From an uncultured Actinomycetes bacterium (GTDB lineage: Bacteria; Actinomycetota; Actinomycetes; Nanopelagicales; Nanopelagicaceae): DNA of 39,511 nucleotides. Below, one piece after another: positions 27,923 to 36,383 of the stretch. The stretch lies in NCBI GenBank assembly GCA_903858325.1, contig CAIOIJ010000063.1:1-39511 (forward strand). The letters run 5' to 3'. Positions within the stretch are counted from its first letter, which is position 1. Each line of letters starts with the position of its first letter. The position numbers and the translations under genes were made by a program. The notes beneath the pieces are model-generated. The model was not told the DNA's origin. It did no database searches and saw only the letters and a list, made by a program, of their open reading frames with translations.

Positions 27923-30114
27923 AAAGGTGCCACACCGGTTATGCGCGGAATTCTGAAGGTTTGGAGTTCGCCAGTGGCGTGATCACGAGCAATAAGTGAA
28001 CCTGCGCTAACTTTGAGCGGATCAATTATTCGATGCGAAACAGAGCCATTGTTATCGGCATAGCCAATTGAGAGTGATTGACCTTTTTCAATATATTGAG
28101 TGAGCAGATCTAACGTTTCATTTGCAGTTGTTCGAGGCAATGAACCGAGTGCATTATTTGCAATCGAGCGAAGATGTGTTTGACGGTGGCTAGATTTTTC
28201 GCCTGTTCTCAGTGCCCGAATCGCTGCTCCAAGATTTTCTTGTGTTGGAATCTCAATTTCGCCGATAATTCGCGGAGGTCGCGGTTTTGTTACTGCGCGG
28301 TTAGTCCGTGGTCCTGTGAGCATTAGACCATTTGCAGATTCGCCCGCAGGTAGATAACCGGCTTCGCGCAATATTCGCATCGCATCTGTTGCATCATGAT
28401 CACAGATAAGAACCTCTGGCGCGATTCTGCGCAATGAAAGAACATCTAATTTCTTATCACTAATAATTTGGGCGATAAGTGCTGAATCTTCGCAACGGAT
28501 AAAAGATGAAGTATTTCCAACTCGTAATTTTCCATGTTTCTTTGCAACGTCAGCAATGAGATATTCCAAAGGTTGAGGCATCGGAGTTTTTGAAACCTTC
28601 TTTAGGAAGCTACTAATCTCTTCACCAGTTTTGCCATGGTCTAGTGCGCGACGGATAGTTGCTTCGCTGAAGCGATAAACCGTGGCTCCTCCACGGCTTT
28701 CAATATCAGCAATGATTGCAAGCGCTCCCGAAATTTCATGTTCTAGGGGTCCTGGTGCAATTGCAGTGTTATCACTTTGAATCAAAATATGATCAACTGT
28801 TTTAGGTAGATCAGCATCGATTATTTCTAAATCATCGCCTTCAATAAAAGCTTTTCCATACTTAGATAGAGCACCTTGGCCAGTGATTCCTAACCATTCT
28901 GCTTCGCGCAAACTCCACTCAACGAGTTCTTCTTGCAGTGATGAATTTCTGCGAACAGGTGCGCGCCATGAAAAGAGCTCACGGAATGATTCTTTACTAG
29001 GCGCAATTGAAGAATTTTCTTTCAAAAGTTCTAAGGTAAGTGTGCGAACGCGGGCTGCGTTGACACGATCTAGTTCAGGACCAAGTGCAGCAATATTCTT
29101 AGACTCTGCTCGACCAACTAATCCGCTTACACGAGATGTAATGAGCCATTGGCTAGCGATTTGTTGCCAACGCGCACCAGGGGTTTGCATCAACCAGATA
29201 TCAAATTTATTACTTGGCAATATTTGATCATCGGCATTGATTGCAATAAGTGAAGAAAGATATGCAAGCTCTGCAATAAAGGCTGTGCAACTTTCGTCGA
29301 CACCTAAATGTTGTGATGCAACTTTGAGGTCGCGTACACCTAAGCCGCCAGCTCGTAACGAATCTGCAGGCTCTTCTGCCCAAAAATTGAGTAACTCTTC
29401 TACCCATCGCAAAACCGTTGAAATATTTGCAATCGCTGCAAGATCGCGATTTTTTTCATCTCGTTTAGCGCCTTGCAACTCAGGAGCACTAATGAATTGT
29501 TCTTTATGAATTTTTCCACCGCGTAAATGAATCGCTACCTCTTTAGGCAAGATAACAGTTCGTTGATCAAGGGGAACTAAGAATTTTTCTGCGAGTAACC
29601 ATGCAACACCTGAGCCAGGATTCTTTATATCTCCAACGCTTCCACGCGGAGGTCCCCACACTAAATGGGATAAAACCTTTTTTGCATCAGCCGGCATTTC
29701 ATCTAATGTTGAAAGTTTAAGTTTGGCCATTGAAGAAGGCCCAAGACCCGCTGGTTCATTTCCAATAACTTCTCGAAGTTGATACGGCAATCGCAGGCCA
29801 TCGTCAGATGGATAAAGAAGACCTATTGATATAAGAAATGGAATGACTTTAAGTGCAGCTTTATCAGTCAGCGCAACAATATCTTTTTCGCGAATCGGTT
29901 CATCAAGAGCTGCGGCCGCCTCTAATACTTGAAATTGCCATTTATTGAGCGAATCAATTGCTCGCGCCAAACTGGGAGCAGATGTTGCTCGAACTGCAAG
30001 GGATGCAATATCTGGTGGAACGGGTGTTACAAGATCAGGGCGAATAGAAAAGAGCGCGAGTAAAGCATCATCGTCAACACTGCGTAAGTGGTCTGTGAAT
30101 GAGCGCTTTTCCAT
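27919..30114 (-). CDS. Helicase-associated domain protein (XPB/Ssl2-like, Helicase_C_3 / Rv0862c-like)
   Basis: N-terminal DDALLALFSIRPDLVTPVPPDIASLAVRA, C-terminal WYL-like IGYADNNGSVSHRIIDPLKV...; same strand and next to XPB helicase as for Rv0862c/Rv0861c. Confidence 0.8.
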   Translation of the reverse strand: MEKRSFTDHLRSVDDDALLALFSIRPDLVTPVPPDIASLAVRATSAPSLARAIDSLNKWQFQVLEAAAALDEPIREKDIVALTDKAALKVIPFLISIGLLYPSDDGLRLPYQLREVIGNEPAGLGPSSMAKLKLSTLDEMPADAKKVLSHLVWGPPRGSVGDIKNPGSGVAWLLAEKFLVPLDQRTVILPKEVAIHLRGGKIHKEQFISAPELQGAKRDEKNRDLAAIANISTVLRWVEELLNFWAEEPADSLRAGGLGVRDLKVASQHLGVDESCTAFIAELAYLSSLIAINADDQILPSNKFDIWLMQTPGARWQQIASQWLITSRVSGLVGRAESKNIAALGPELDRVNAARVRTLTLELLKENSSIAPSKESFRELFSWRAPVRRNSSLQEELVEWSLREAEWLGITGQGALSKYGKAFIEGDDLEIIDADLPKTVDHILIQSDNTAIAPGPLEHEISGALAIIADIESRGGATVYRFSEATIRRALDHGKTGEEISSFLKKVSKTPMPQPLEYLIADVAKKHGKLRVGNTSSFIRCEDSALIAQIISDKKLDVLSLRRIAPEVLICDHDATDAMRILREAGYLPAGESANGLMLTGPRTNRAVTKPRPPRIIGEIEIPTQENLGAAIRALRTGEKSSHRQTHLRSIANNALGSLPRTTANETLDLLTQYIEKGQSLSIGYADNNGSVSHRIIDPLKVSAGSLIARDHATGELQTFRIPRITGVAPL

Positions 30115-30165
30115 AACTTGCCTACATTACTGGCAAGTGAGTAGTTCTGCGTAATCGAAGCTTTG

Positions 30166-30933
30166 TTAGCCGCGCTTCCTGCGTGGAGTGAGCCATGTCG
30201 CAAGTGCAGCTAAGCGAATAACTATTGGTGAAAATGCTTTAGTGAAAATTCGCGCATGCCTAAAGTCATGAATTGGCCATCCTTCAGCCATTGCACGAAT
30301 ACCAAGAATTGCATCGGGATTTATGGCACTGGGATGGCCAACAGCTTGCAATAGAGGCAAATCATTATGGCTATCCGAGTATGAATAACAATCTTGAAGA
30401 TCAATTCCTTTTTCTTTAGCTAAATTTTGAATTGCAACTGCTTTTTCTTTTCCATGCAAAAGCTCACCAAGCATTGCTCCTGTATATATTCCATCTTTAG
30501 TTTCAGCTTTGCTTCCAAGTGCACCAGTGAAGCCCAAGCGTTTGGCAATAAGTGTGGCCATATCTTCGGGAGCAGCGGTTACTAGCCAAACTTCTTCACC
30601 ATTGCGCATATGGTTTTCAGCAATATCAACTGTTCCTTGCCACATCTTTGGTGAGACATATTCGTCATAAATTTCTTGTGCAATGATCGCAATATCTTTT
30701 ACCGAATGTCCACCAATAAAATCAGTTGCAGCATCTTGAAAACGTTTAATCTCTTCTTTATTTTCTTTTCCAGTCAAACGAAAACGAAGATTAGCCAGCA
30801 CGAATCGCGAAATGTCCCTCTTTGTGAAGAAGCCTCGCTGATACATGCCACGCCCTAAGAAATAGAGCGTGGATCCTCGAATCAGCGTGTTATCTACATC
30901 AAAAAAGGCGGCTCGTTTCTGCGTGAGTGCCAT
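30166..30933 (-). CDS. HAD-IB family hydrolase (SerB1-like phosphatase)
   Basis: AAFFDVDNTLIRGST motif I, LVTAAPEDMA, YSYSDSHNDLPLL motif. Confidence 0.88.
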   Translation of the reverse strand: MALTQKRAAFFDVDNTLIRGSTLYFLGRGMYQRGFFTKRDISRFVLANLRFRLTGKENKEEIKRFQDAATDFIGGHSVKDIAIIAQEIYDEYVSPKMWQGTVDIAENHMRNGEEVWLVTAAPEDMATLIAKRLGFTGALGSKAETKDGIYTGAMLGELLHGKEKAVAIQNLAKEKGIDLQDCYSYSDSHNDLPLLQAVGHPSAINPDAILGIRAMAEGWPIHDFRHARIFTKAFSPIVIRLAALATWLTPRRKRG

Positions 30934-30945
30934 GTCACTACCTTA
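30934..30945 (-). promoter_or_regulatory. Candidate -10 (TAAGGT) 6 nt upstream of HAD hydrolase ATG
   Basis: On the minus strand: TAAGGT-AGTGAC-ATG. Confidence 0.4.
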
Positions 30946-30971
30946 GCGATTGAGCCTTAGTTTCGACGCTT

Positions 30972-30983
30972 TATGCTTACCCA
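30972..30983 (+). promoter_or_regulatory. Candidate -10 (TATGCT) 6 nt upstream of histidine phosphatase ATG; possible leaderless start
   Basis: TATGCT-TACCCA-ATG with TTGAGC about 16 nt upstream. Confidence 0.5.
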
Positions 30984-31607
30984 ATGAGTTCTACCGTCCA
31001 CGTCCTTCGCCATGGCGAAGTAGAAAATCCAAATAAAATTCTTTATGGGCGTCAGCTCGGTTGGCATTTATCTGCGCGTGGTCACGAGATGGCTGCAACT
31101 TTAGGTGAATGGTCTAAATCAATTGATTTAGGAGCACTCCACGTATCGCCACTTCAACGTGCACAAGAAACTGCTGGGCCAATTGCGCAAGCACACAATA
31201 TTTCGATTACGACTGATGAACGACTTATTGAAGCAGCGAATATTTTCGAAGGAAAATCCTTTGAATTAGGTAGCGGTGTCCTGAAACATCCTTCATCTTG
31301 GCGCCATCTTTATAATCCTTGGAAGCCATCTTGGGGCGAACCATATGTTGAGCAGATAAATAGAATGCTTGCCGCAGTTTTTGCCGCAAAAGATGCAGCA
31401 AATGGCAAAGATGCAATCTGCGTATCTCACCAATTACCAATTTGGATTCTAAGAAGCGCAATCGAAAATCGAAGCTTGATTCATGATCCACGAAAGCGTG
31501 AGTGCACATTAGCTTCGGTGACAAGCGTGCACTTTGATCCAGATGGCGTGATCTCTGGCATTTCATATTCCGAACCTGCGCGACATCTCTTACCAAAGAA
31601 AAAATAA
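30984..31607 (+). CDS. Histidine phosphatase family protein (Rv0525-like)
   Basis: VLRHGEVENP catalytic RHG, SPLQRAQETA, VSHQLPI; first gene before TlpA-CcdA-ResB-CcsB. Confidence 0.9.
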   Translation: MSSTVHVLRHGEVENPNKILYGRQLGWHLSARGHEMAATLGEWSKSIDLGALHVSPLQRAQETAGPIAQAHNISITTDERLIEAANIFEGKSFELGSGVLKHPSSWRHLYNPWKPSWGEPYVEQINRMLAAVFAAKDAANGKDAICVSHQLPIWILRSAIENRSLIHDPRKRECTLASVTSVHFDPDGVISGISYSEPARHLLPKKK

Positions 31608-32149
31608 TGTTGAGAAGAGCCTTCCTAATTTCCCTCAGCGCAGCATTGCTGTTGACTGGATGCAGCGGGGGAGGCAATTCAACAAATCCGCAGAGCTTTG
31701 TTTCGGGAAATGGAAGCGTTACATTTATTGAAAAATCAAAACGTGAAAGCGCTCCTGCCTTATCCGCAATGACACTCACAGGAGTGAAGTATTCATATGC
31801 AGGAAAAGGAGTAGCGGTCGTCAATGTTTGGGCATCGTGGTGTGCGCCTTGTCGCGCCGAAGCACCAACGCTTGCCGCACTTTCTAAGAAATATCCAGAA
31901 GTATCCTTTATTGGAATTTTGACTCGTGATAATCCAGCAAGTGCCGAGGCCTTCAATAGAAAATTTGCGCTTCCTTATCCAACTCTTATTGACGACTCGG
32001 TGCTCATTGGCTTTCGAAACTCCTTACCTGCCAATGCAATTCCCTCAACTGTAGTTCTTGATAAAAATGGAAAGGTAGCTGGTCGTATTTCTGGTGCGAT
32101 TACAGTTGCGACACTCTCTTCCTTGATCGAGAAAGTGAGCGCAGAATGA
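31607..32149 (+). CDS. TlpA/ResA-like thioredoxin-fold lipoprotein
   Basis: Lipobox LLTGC; NVWASWCAPCRAEAPTL. Confidence 0.92.
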   Translation: MLRRAFLISLSAALLLTGCSGGGNSTNPQSFVSGNGSVTFIEKSKRESAPALSAMTLTGVKYSYAGKGVAVVNVWASWCAPCRAEAPTLAALSKKYPEVSFIGILTRDNPASAEAFNRKFALPYPTLIDDSVLIGFRNSLPANAIPSTVVLDKNGKVAGRISGAITVATLSSLIEKVSAE

Positions 32150-32871
32150 AAGATTTTATTGTTGCTCAATTACTAGATGGCTTTTTACTTGCAGCATTTC
32201 CGATTGCATTTCTTGCAGGTCTTATCTCTTTTCTCTCACCATGTGTTCTTCCATTAGTTCCTGGCTACTTATCTTTCGCTGCTGGTTTTTCTAAGAGTCG
32301 CGGCAAAGTTTTATTGGGTTCACTTCTTTTTGTTCTTGGCTTCTCTTTTGTATTTATTTCTTACGGCGTGCTCTTCGGTGGAATTGGTTCAACTCTTGCA
32401 GTTCATGAAGTTGGAATTACCCGAATTTTAGGAATATTTACCATCGCGCTAGGAGTTATTTTTCTTGGCGCTTTTCCAATGTCTCCAACACTTCGCCCAA
32501 AGATGAATACAACAGGTGGATTATTGGGAGCCCCACTACTTGGATTTCTCTTTGGTATCGGCTGGACTCCTTGCATTGGCCCAGCACTTGCAACAGTTCA
32601 AACGCTTGCATTTCAAGAATCTAGCGCTGTGCGCGGCGCCATTCTTTCATTTGGTTATTGCTTAGGACTTGGGCTTCCCTTTATTGCATCGGGCTTGTTC
32701 TTAGATAAGTCGGAAAAGTTACGCAAACTATTGGTGCGCCGCGGAAATGTCATAACAATTATTGGTGGAATATTCCTGATAATTATTGGCTTACTGCAAG
32801 TCTTGGGTTTATGGAGTGAAGTTATGAACTCCCTTCGATCACTCATTAGCGATTTTGTACCGGTGATTTGA
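32146..32871 (+). CDS. ccdA: Cytochrome c biogenesis protein CcdA
   Basis: FLSPCVLPLVPGYLSF and GWTPCIGPALA motifs, six TM segments. Confidence 0.94.
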   Translation: MKDFIVAQLLDGFLLAAFPIAFLAGLISFLSPCVLPLVPGYLSFAAGFSKSRGKVLLGSLLFVLGFSFVFISYGVLFGGIGSTLAVHEVGITRILGIFTIALGVIFLGAFPMSPTLRPKMNTTGGLLGAPLLGFLFGIGWTPCIGPALATVQTLAFQESSAVRGAILSFGYCLGLGLPFIASGLFLDKSEKLRKLLVRRGNVITIIGGIFLIIIGLLQVLGLWSEVMNSLRSLISDFVPVI

Positions 32872-34346
32872 TGTCACAAGAAATTGAACTCCCCGAACTC
32901 GGTGCAGTTGGTCTATTTAGGTATGGCTGGCGACAACTTACAAGCATGCGAACAGCGCTCATTCTTTTACTTATGTTGGGTGTCGCTGCAATCCCAGGAT
33001 CTTTGATACCTCAACGCGATCAAAACCCTATGAAAGTAGCTGAGTATTTTTCTAATTCTCCAACGCTTGCACAGTGGATGGACAAATTTTCACTTTTTGA
33101 TGTCTACGGTTCTCCATGGTTTAGCTCAATTTATATCTTGCTATTTATTTCACTAATTGGCTGCGTTCTCCCTAGATCTTTGGAACATTTTCACGCTTCA
33201 CGAGCTTTACCTCCTAAGACTCCGAGAAACCTGGATCGAATGGAGTTTTATTCTTCGTGGAAATCAAAAGGTAATGAGATTGATATTGCGCAAAGCGCGT
33301 TGAAATCCGCGCGATTTAGAATTCGAACTGAGGGTAATTCACTCTCTGCTGAAAAAGGTTTTACTCGCGAAACGGGTAATCTCTTTTTTCATCTCTCACT
33401 TATTTTGATTTTAGTCGGAGTTGGAATCGGCTCGCTCTTTGGTATGCGCGGTGAGGCAATCGTCAATGTTGGAGAACGCTTTATCAATGTACCAACGACG
33501 TACGATTCGCTTACTTTCGGAAAATTATTGTCAGAGAAAGACTTGCCACCATTTGTAATTACCGTTGACAAATTTGTAGCTAAATACAACACGCTCACTA
33601 ATGCGCCAGAGGATTACACACTCAATCTTTCAGTCGTTGAGAAGCCAGGGGAACCGCCAGTAAAAAAGGTAGTGAAAGTAAATAGTCCGCTCTCATTTGG
33701 CAGCACCAATGTGTACCTACAAGCAAATGGTTATTCACCAATAGTGACAGTACGAGATAGCGATGGAAATGTTGCATTGCAGGGTCCGATTCCATTTTTG
33801 CCACAAGATGGCAACTTGCGTTCTATTGGTGCAATTAAAGTTCCGGATGCAGATCCACAAATTGGTTTTGTCGCAACTTTTTTACCAACACAAGCACGCG
33901 ACGCAGTTCGTGGTGGAATTAGCGTTTTCCCAGAAGCGCTTGACCCAAAAATGCTTTTCTCAATTTGGCGCGGAGATTTGGGCTTGAATTCTGGCATCCC
34001 ACAATCTGTCTACCGAATCGATACTTCAAAGATGGAACGCATAGGACTTGAGTCACTCAAACCTGGTGAGAGTTTTTCTTATGATGGGGGATCAATTACT
34101 TTTGAAGGTTTTGTTCCTTGGGTGAATCTGCAAGTGGTCCGAGATCCCGGAAAGAATTACGCACTCTTGGGAGGTATTGTTGCCATCCTTGGCCTGCTCG
34201 CTTCTCTCTTTACAAGAAGACGACGAATCTGGATTCGAATAAAAGAATCTGGGGAAGTTGAAGTTGCTGGTTTAGCTAAGAATGCAGCACCCGGACTTGA
34301 AGTTGAAATTGCAAAATTAGTTACATTGCTAAAGGGAGAGAAATAA
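32868..34346 (+). CDS. resB: Cytochrome c biogenesis protein ResB
   Basis: SMRTALILLLMLGVAAIPGSLIPQR, long extracytoplasmic domain, C-terminal TM; position in system II cluster. Confidence 0.93.
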   Translation: MMSQEIELPELGAVGLFRYGWRQLTSMRTALILLLMLGVAAIPGSLIPQRDQNPMKVAEYFSNSPTLAQWMDKFSLFDVYGSPWFSSIYILLFISLIGCVLPRSLEHFHASRALPPKTPRNLDRMEFYSSWKSKGNEIDIAQSALKSARFRIRTEGNSLSAEKGFTRETGNLFFHLSLILILVGVGIGSLFGMRGEAIVNVGERFINVPTTYDSLTFGKLLSEKDLPPFVITVDKFVAKYNTLTNAPEDYTLNLSVVEKPGEPPVKKVVKVNSPLSFGSTNVYLQANGYSPIVTVRDSDGNVALQGPIPFLPQDGNLRSIGAIKVPDADPQIGFVATFLPTQARDAVRGGISVFPEALDPKMLFSIWRGDLGLNSGIPQSVYRIDTSKMERIGLESLKPGESFSYDGGSITFEGFVPWVNLQVVRDPGKNYALLGGIVAILGLLASLFTRRRRIWIRIKESGEVEVAGLAKNAAPGLEVEIAKLVTLLKGEK

Positions 34347-35260
34347 TGTCACAAACTTGGGCCTACATCTCTAACTATTTTATTTACTCTGCAATGGCGG
34401 TTTACACACTTTCATTCTTTGCGCATGCTTATGAAACTGCTTGGGCTGTGCGCGCACCTCAATCATCAGATTCAACCGATGGAAATCTCATCACTAAAAC
34501 TTTGGATTACACCCGCACCGAAAAAGCTGCACGAATTGCAACTGCCATGATGATTCTGGGATTCATTTTATTATTCGCCGGAGTTATTGCTCGCGGAATA
34601 TCTGCACACCGTGTGCCGTGGGGAAATATGTACGAATTTTCAATCACTGGTGCTTTGGCATTTACCGGTGCTTATTTAGGCGCACTTCGAAAATATGATT
34701 TACGTTGGCTTGGTCTATTAGTTTCTATTGCAGTGCTTCTCACATTAGGTACTGCTGTTGCCGTTCTTTACCGTCCAAGTGCGCCACTTGTGCCAGCCCT
34801 AAAATCTACATGGTTAGTGATTCACGTTTCTGCTGCCATTATTTCTGGCGGAGTTTTTCTCTTGGCAAATGTTATTGCCGCTGCATACCTCTATTTAGAT
34901 TCAATGGAGAGCAAAGGTCCGCGCACAGTGTGGGCACAACGACTTCCATCTCTTGAAGTTCTAGATCAACTTTCATATCGATTAGTGGCATTTGTTTTTC
35001 CATTGTGGACCTTTGCAGTAATTGCGGGAGCCATTTGGGCTGAAAGTGCGTGGGGTCGATATTGGGGTTGGGATCCAAAAGAGACGTGGGCATTTATTAC
35101 TTGGGTTGCATATGCCGCATACCTACATGCACGTGTAACTATTGGTTGGCGTGGACGCAGAGCTGCATGGTTATGTCTCTTTGCAGGATCTACATTCTTA
35201 TTCAATTACATATATGTAAATATTTATGGAACTGGAAAGCACACTTACTCAGGTTTATAA
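34346..35260 (+). CDS. ccsB: Cytochrome c biogenesis protein CcsB/CcsA
   Basis: WWD-type motif WGWDPKETWAFITW, multi-TM. Confidence 0.94.
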   Translation: MSQTWAYISNYFIYSAMAVYTLSFFAHAYETAWAVRAPQSSDSTDGNLITKTLDYTRTEKAARIATAMMILGFILLFAGVIARGISAHRVPWGNMYEFSITGALAFTGAYLGALRKYDLRWLGLLVSIAVLLTLGTAVAVLYRPSAPLVPALKSTWLVIHVSAAIISGGVFLLANVIAAAYLYLDSMESKGPRTVWAQRLPSLEVLDQLSYRLVAFVFPLWTFAVIAGAIWAESAWGRYWGWDPKETWAFITWVAYAAYLHARVTIGWRGRRAAWLCLFAGSTFLFNYIYVNIYGTGKHTYSGL

Positions 35261-35261
35261 A

Positions 35262-35516
35262 TTAGATCTTACGCAAGAAATCTGGATCATCATCTGGTGG
35301 CAAGATTCGACGCTTTGGGCCACCACCACTGCCCGGGCGCTTTGGGCGTCCCGCAATCCAATATGCAATTGGGCCAAGCGTTCCAATAAGAATAATAATT
35401 AGAATCCATCCCCACTTTGGAAGATTACGAACTTGAGATTCATCAGTGCGTGCGCAATCAACAAGAGTGTAGATAGAAAATCCAACAAGGAGTATTGGTA
35501 AGAGGACGCGAATCAT
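35262..35516 (-). CDS. PLDc_N domain small membrane protein
   Basis: LVDCARTDESQVRNLPKWGWILIIILIGTLGPIAYWIAGRPKR signature. Confidence 0.88.
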   Translation of the reverse strand: MIRVLLPILLVGFSIYTLVDCARTDESQVRNLPKWGWILIIILIGTLGPIAYWIAGRPKRPGSGGGPKRRILPPDDDPDFLRKI

Positions 35517-35528
35517 GAGATCAGTCTA
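35517..35528 (-). promoter_or_regulatory. Candidate -10 (TAGACT) 6 nt upstream of PLDc_N ATG
   Basis: On the minus strand: TAGACT-GATCTC-ATG. Confidence 0.4.
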
Positions 35529-35534
35529 ACCCTT

Positions 35535-36383
35535 TTATCCAAGTATGAGAGTGATGGAAAAAACTGCGGCAAAGAGCAATTGTAATTTTCCTGTAGCGCC
35601 TAACAATGGAATCAAATCTTTACCCTGTGCTCCACCTAGAATTTTGCGAGAGAGACCAATACTTATTGGGGCAAGAATGAGAGTGCAAGCACCCCACGGA
35701 AAGATTGTCGCGATTGCGGCAAGGTGGGCGCAAATAATAAGCAGTACAAAGAAATAACGGGCATTGCGATCGCCGAGTCGAACGGCAAGAGTGCGTTTGC
35801 CTACAAGGAAATCTTTTTCACGATCTCGAAGATTATTCACCGCCAAAATTGCACAAGCGAGTGCGCCAATTGGGAGCGAGGCTAAAAGACTTTGAAAAGT
35901 TAGGCGTTCAACTTGTACGTAATACGTTCCCATTGTTGCAACTAGACCGAAAAATATAAAAACTGAAATTTCACCAAAGCCACTATAACCATATGGATTC
36001 TTGCCACCTGTGTAACCCCATGCAGCAAGAATTGCTACACCACCAATCACAACGAGCCACCATGAAGTTAGCGCGGCAAGTGAAAGCCCAGCAAGTGCTC
36101 CAACGAAAAATGAAAGGTATGCAGCAATCTTTACCGCTCGAGGCGTTGCAAGCCCACTCGCTGTAAGTCGCGTTGGTCCAACACGGTCAGCATCAGTGCC
36201 GCGAATTCCATCGGAATAATCATTTGCAAAGTTCACACCTACTTGCAGACTCACACTCACTAAAAGTGCCAAGCCTGCATGTGAGAGATTTCGACTCTCT
36301 GCGGCAAGTGCGGTTGCTACCAAGACTGGCGCAATTGCTGCTGGCAAAGTGCGCGGGCGTGCACCAAGTATCCATTTATTCAT
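35535..36383 (-). CDS. menA: 1,4-dihydroxy-2-naphthoate polyprenyltransferase
   Basis: ARPRTLPAAIAPV, NFANDYSDGIRGTDADRVGPTRL, NNLRDREKD motifs. Confidence 0.95.
   Translation of the reverse strand: MNKWILGARPRTLPAAIAPVLVATALAAESRNLSHAGLALLVSVSLQVGVNFANDYSDGIRGTDADRVGPTRLTASGLATPRAVKIAAYLSFFVGALAGLSLAALTSWWLVVIGGVAILAAWGYTGGKNPYGYSGFGEISVFIFFGLVATMGTYYVQVERLTFQSLLASLPIGALACAILAVNNLRDREKDFLVGKRTLAVRLGDRNARYFFVLLIICAHLAAIATIFPWGACTLILAPISIGLSRKILGGAQGKDLIPLLGATGKLQLLFAAVFSITLILG

Noticed and set aside
31005-31020. Perfect 16-bp palindrome CTTCGCCATGGCGAAG
   Set aside because: It lies in the coding sequence of the histidine phosphatase and encodes the catalytic L-R-H-G-E motif; explained by codon use, and about 0.6 such palindromes are expected by chance in this length.
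31225-31956. 243-aa minus-strand ORF
   Set aside because: Antisense to the well-supported histidine phosphatase and TlpA genes; no recognisable motifs.
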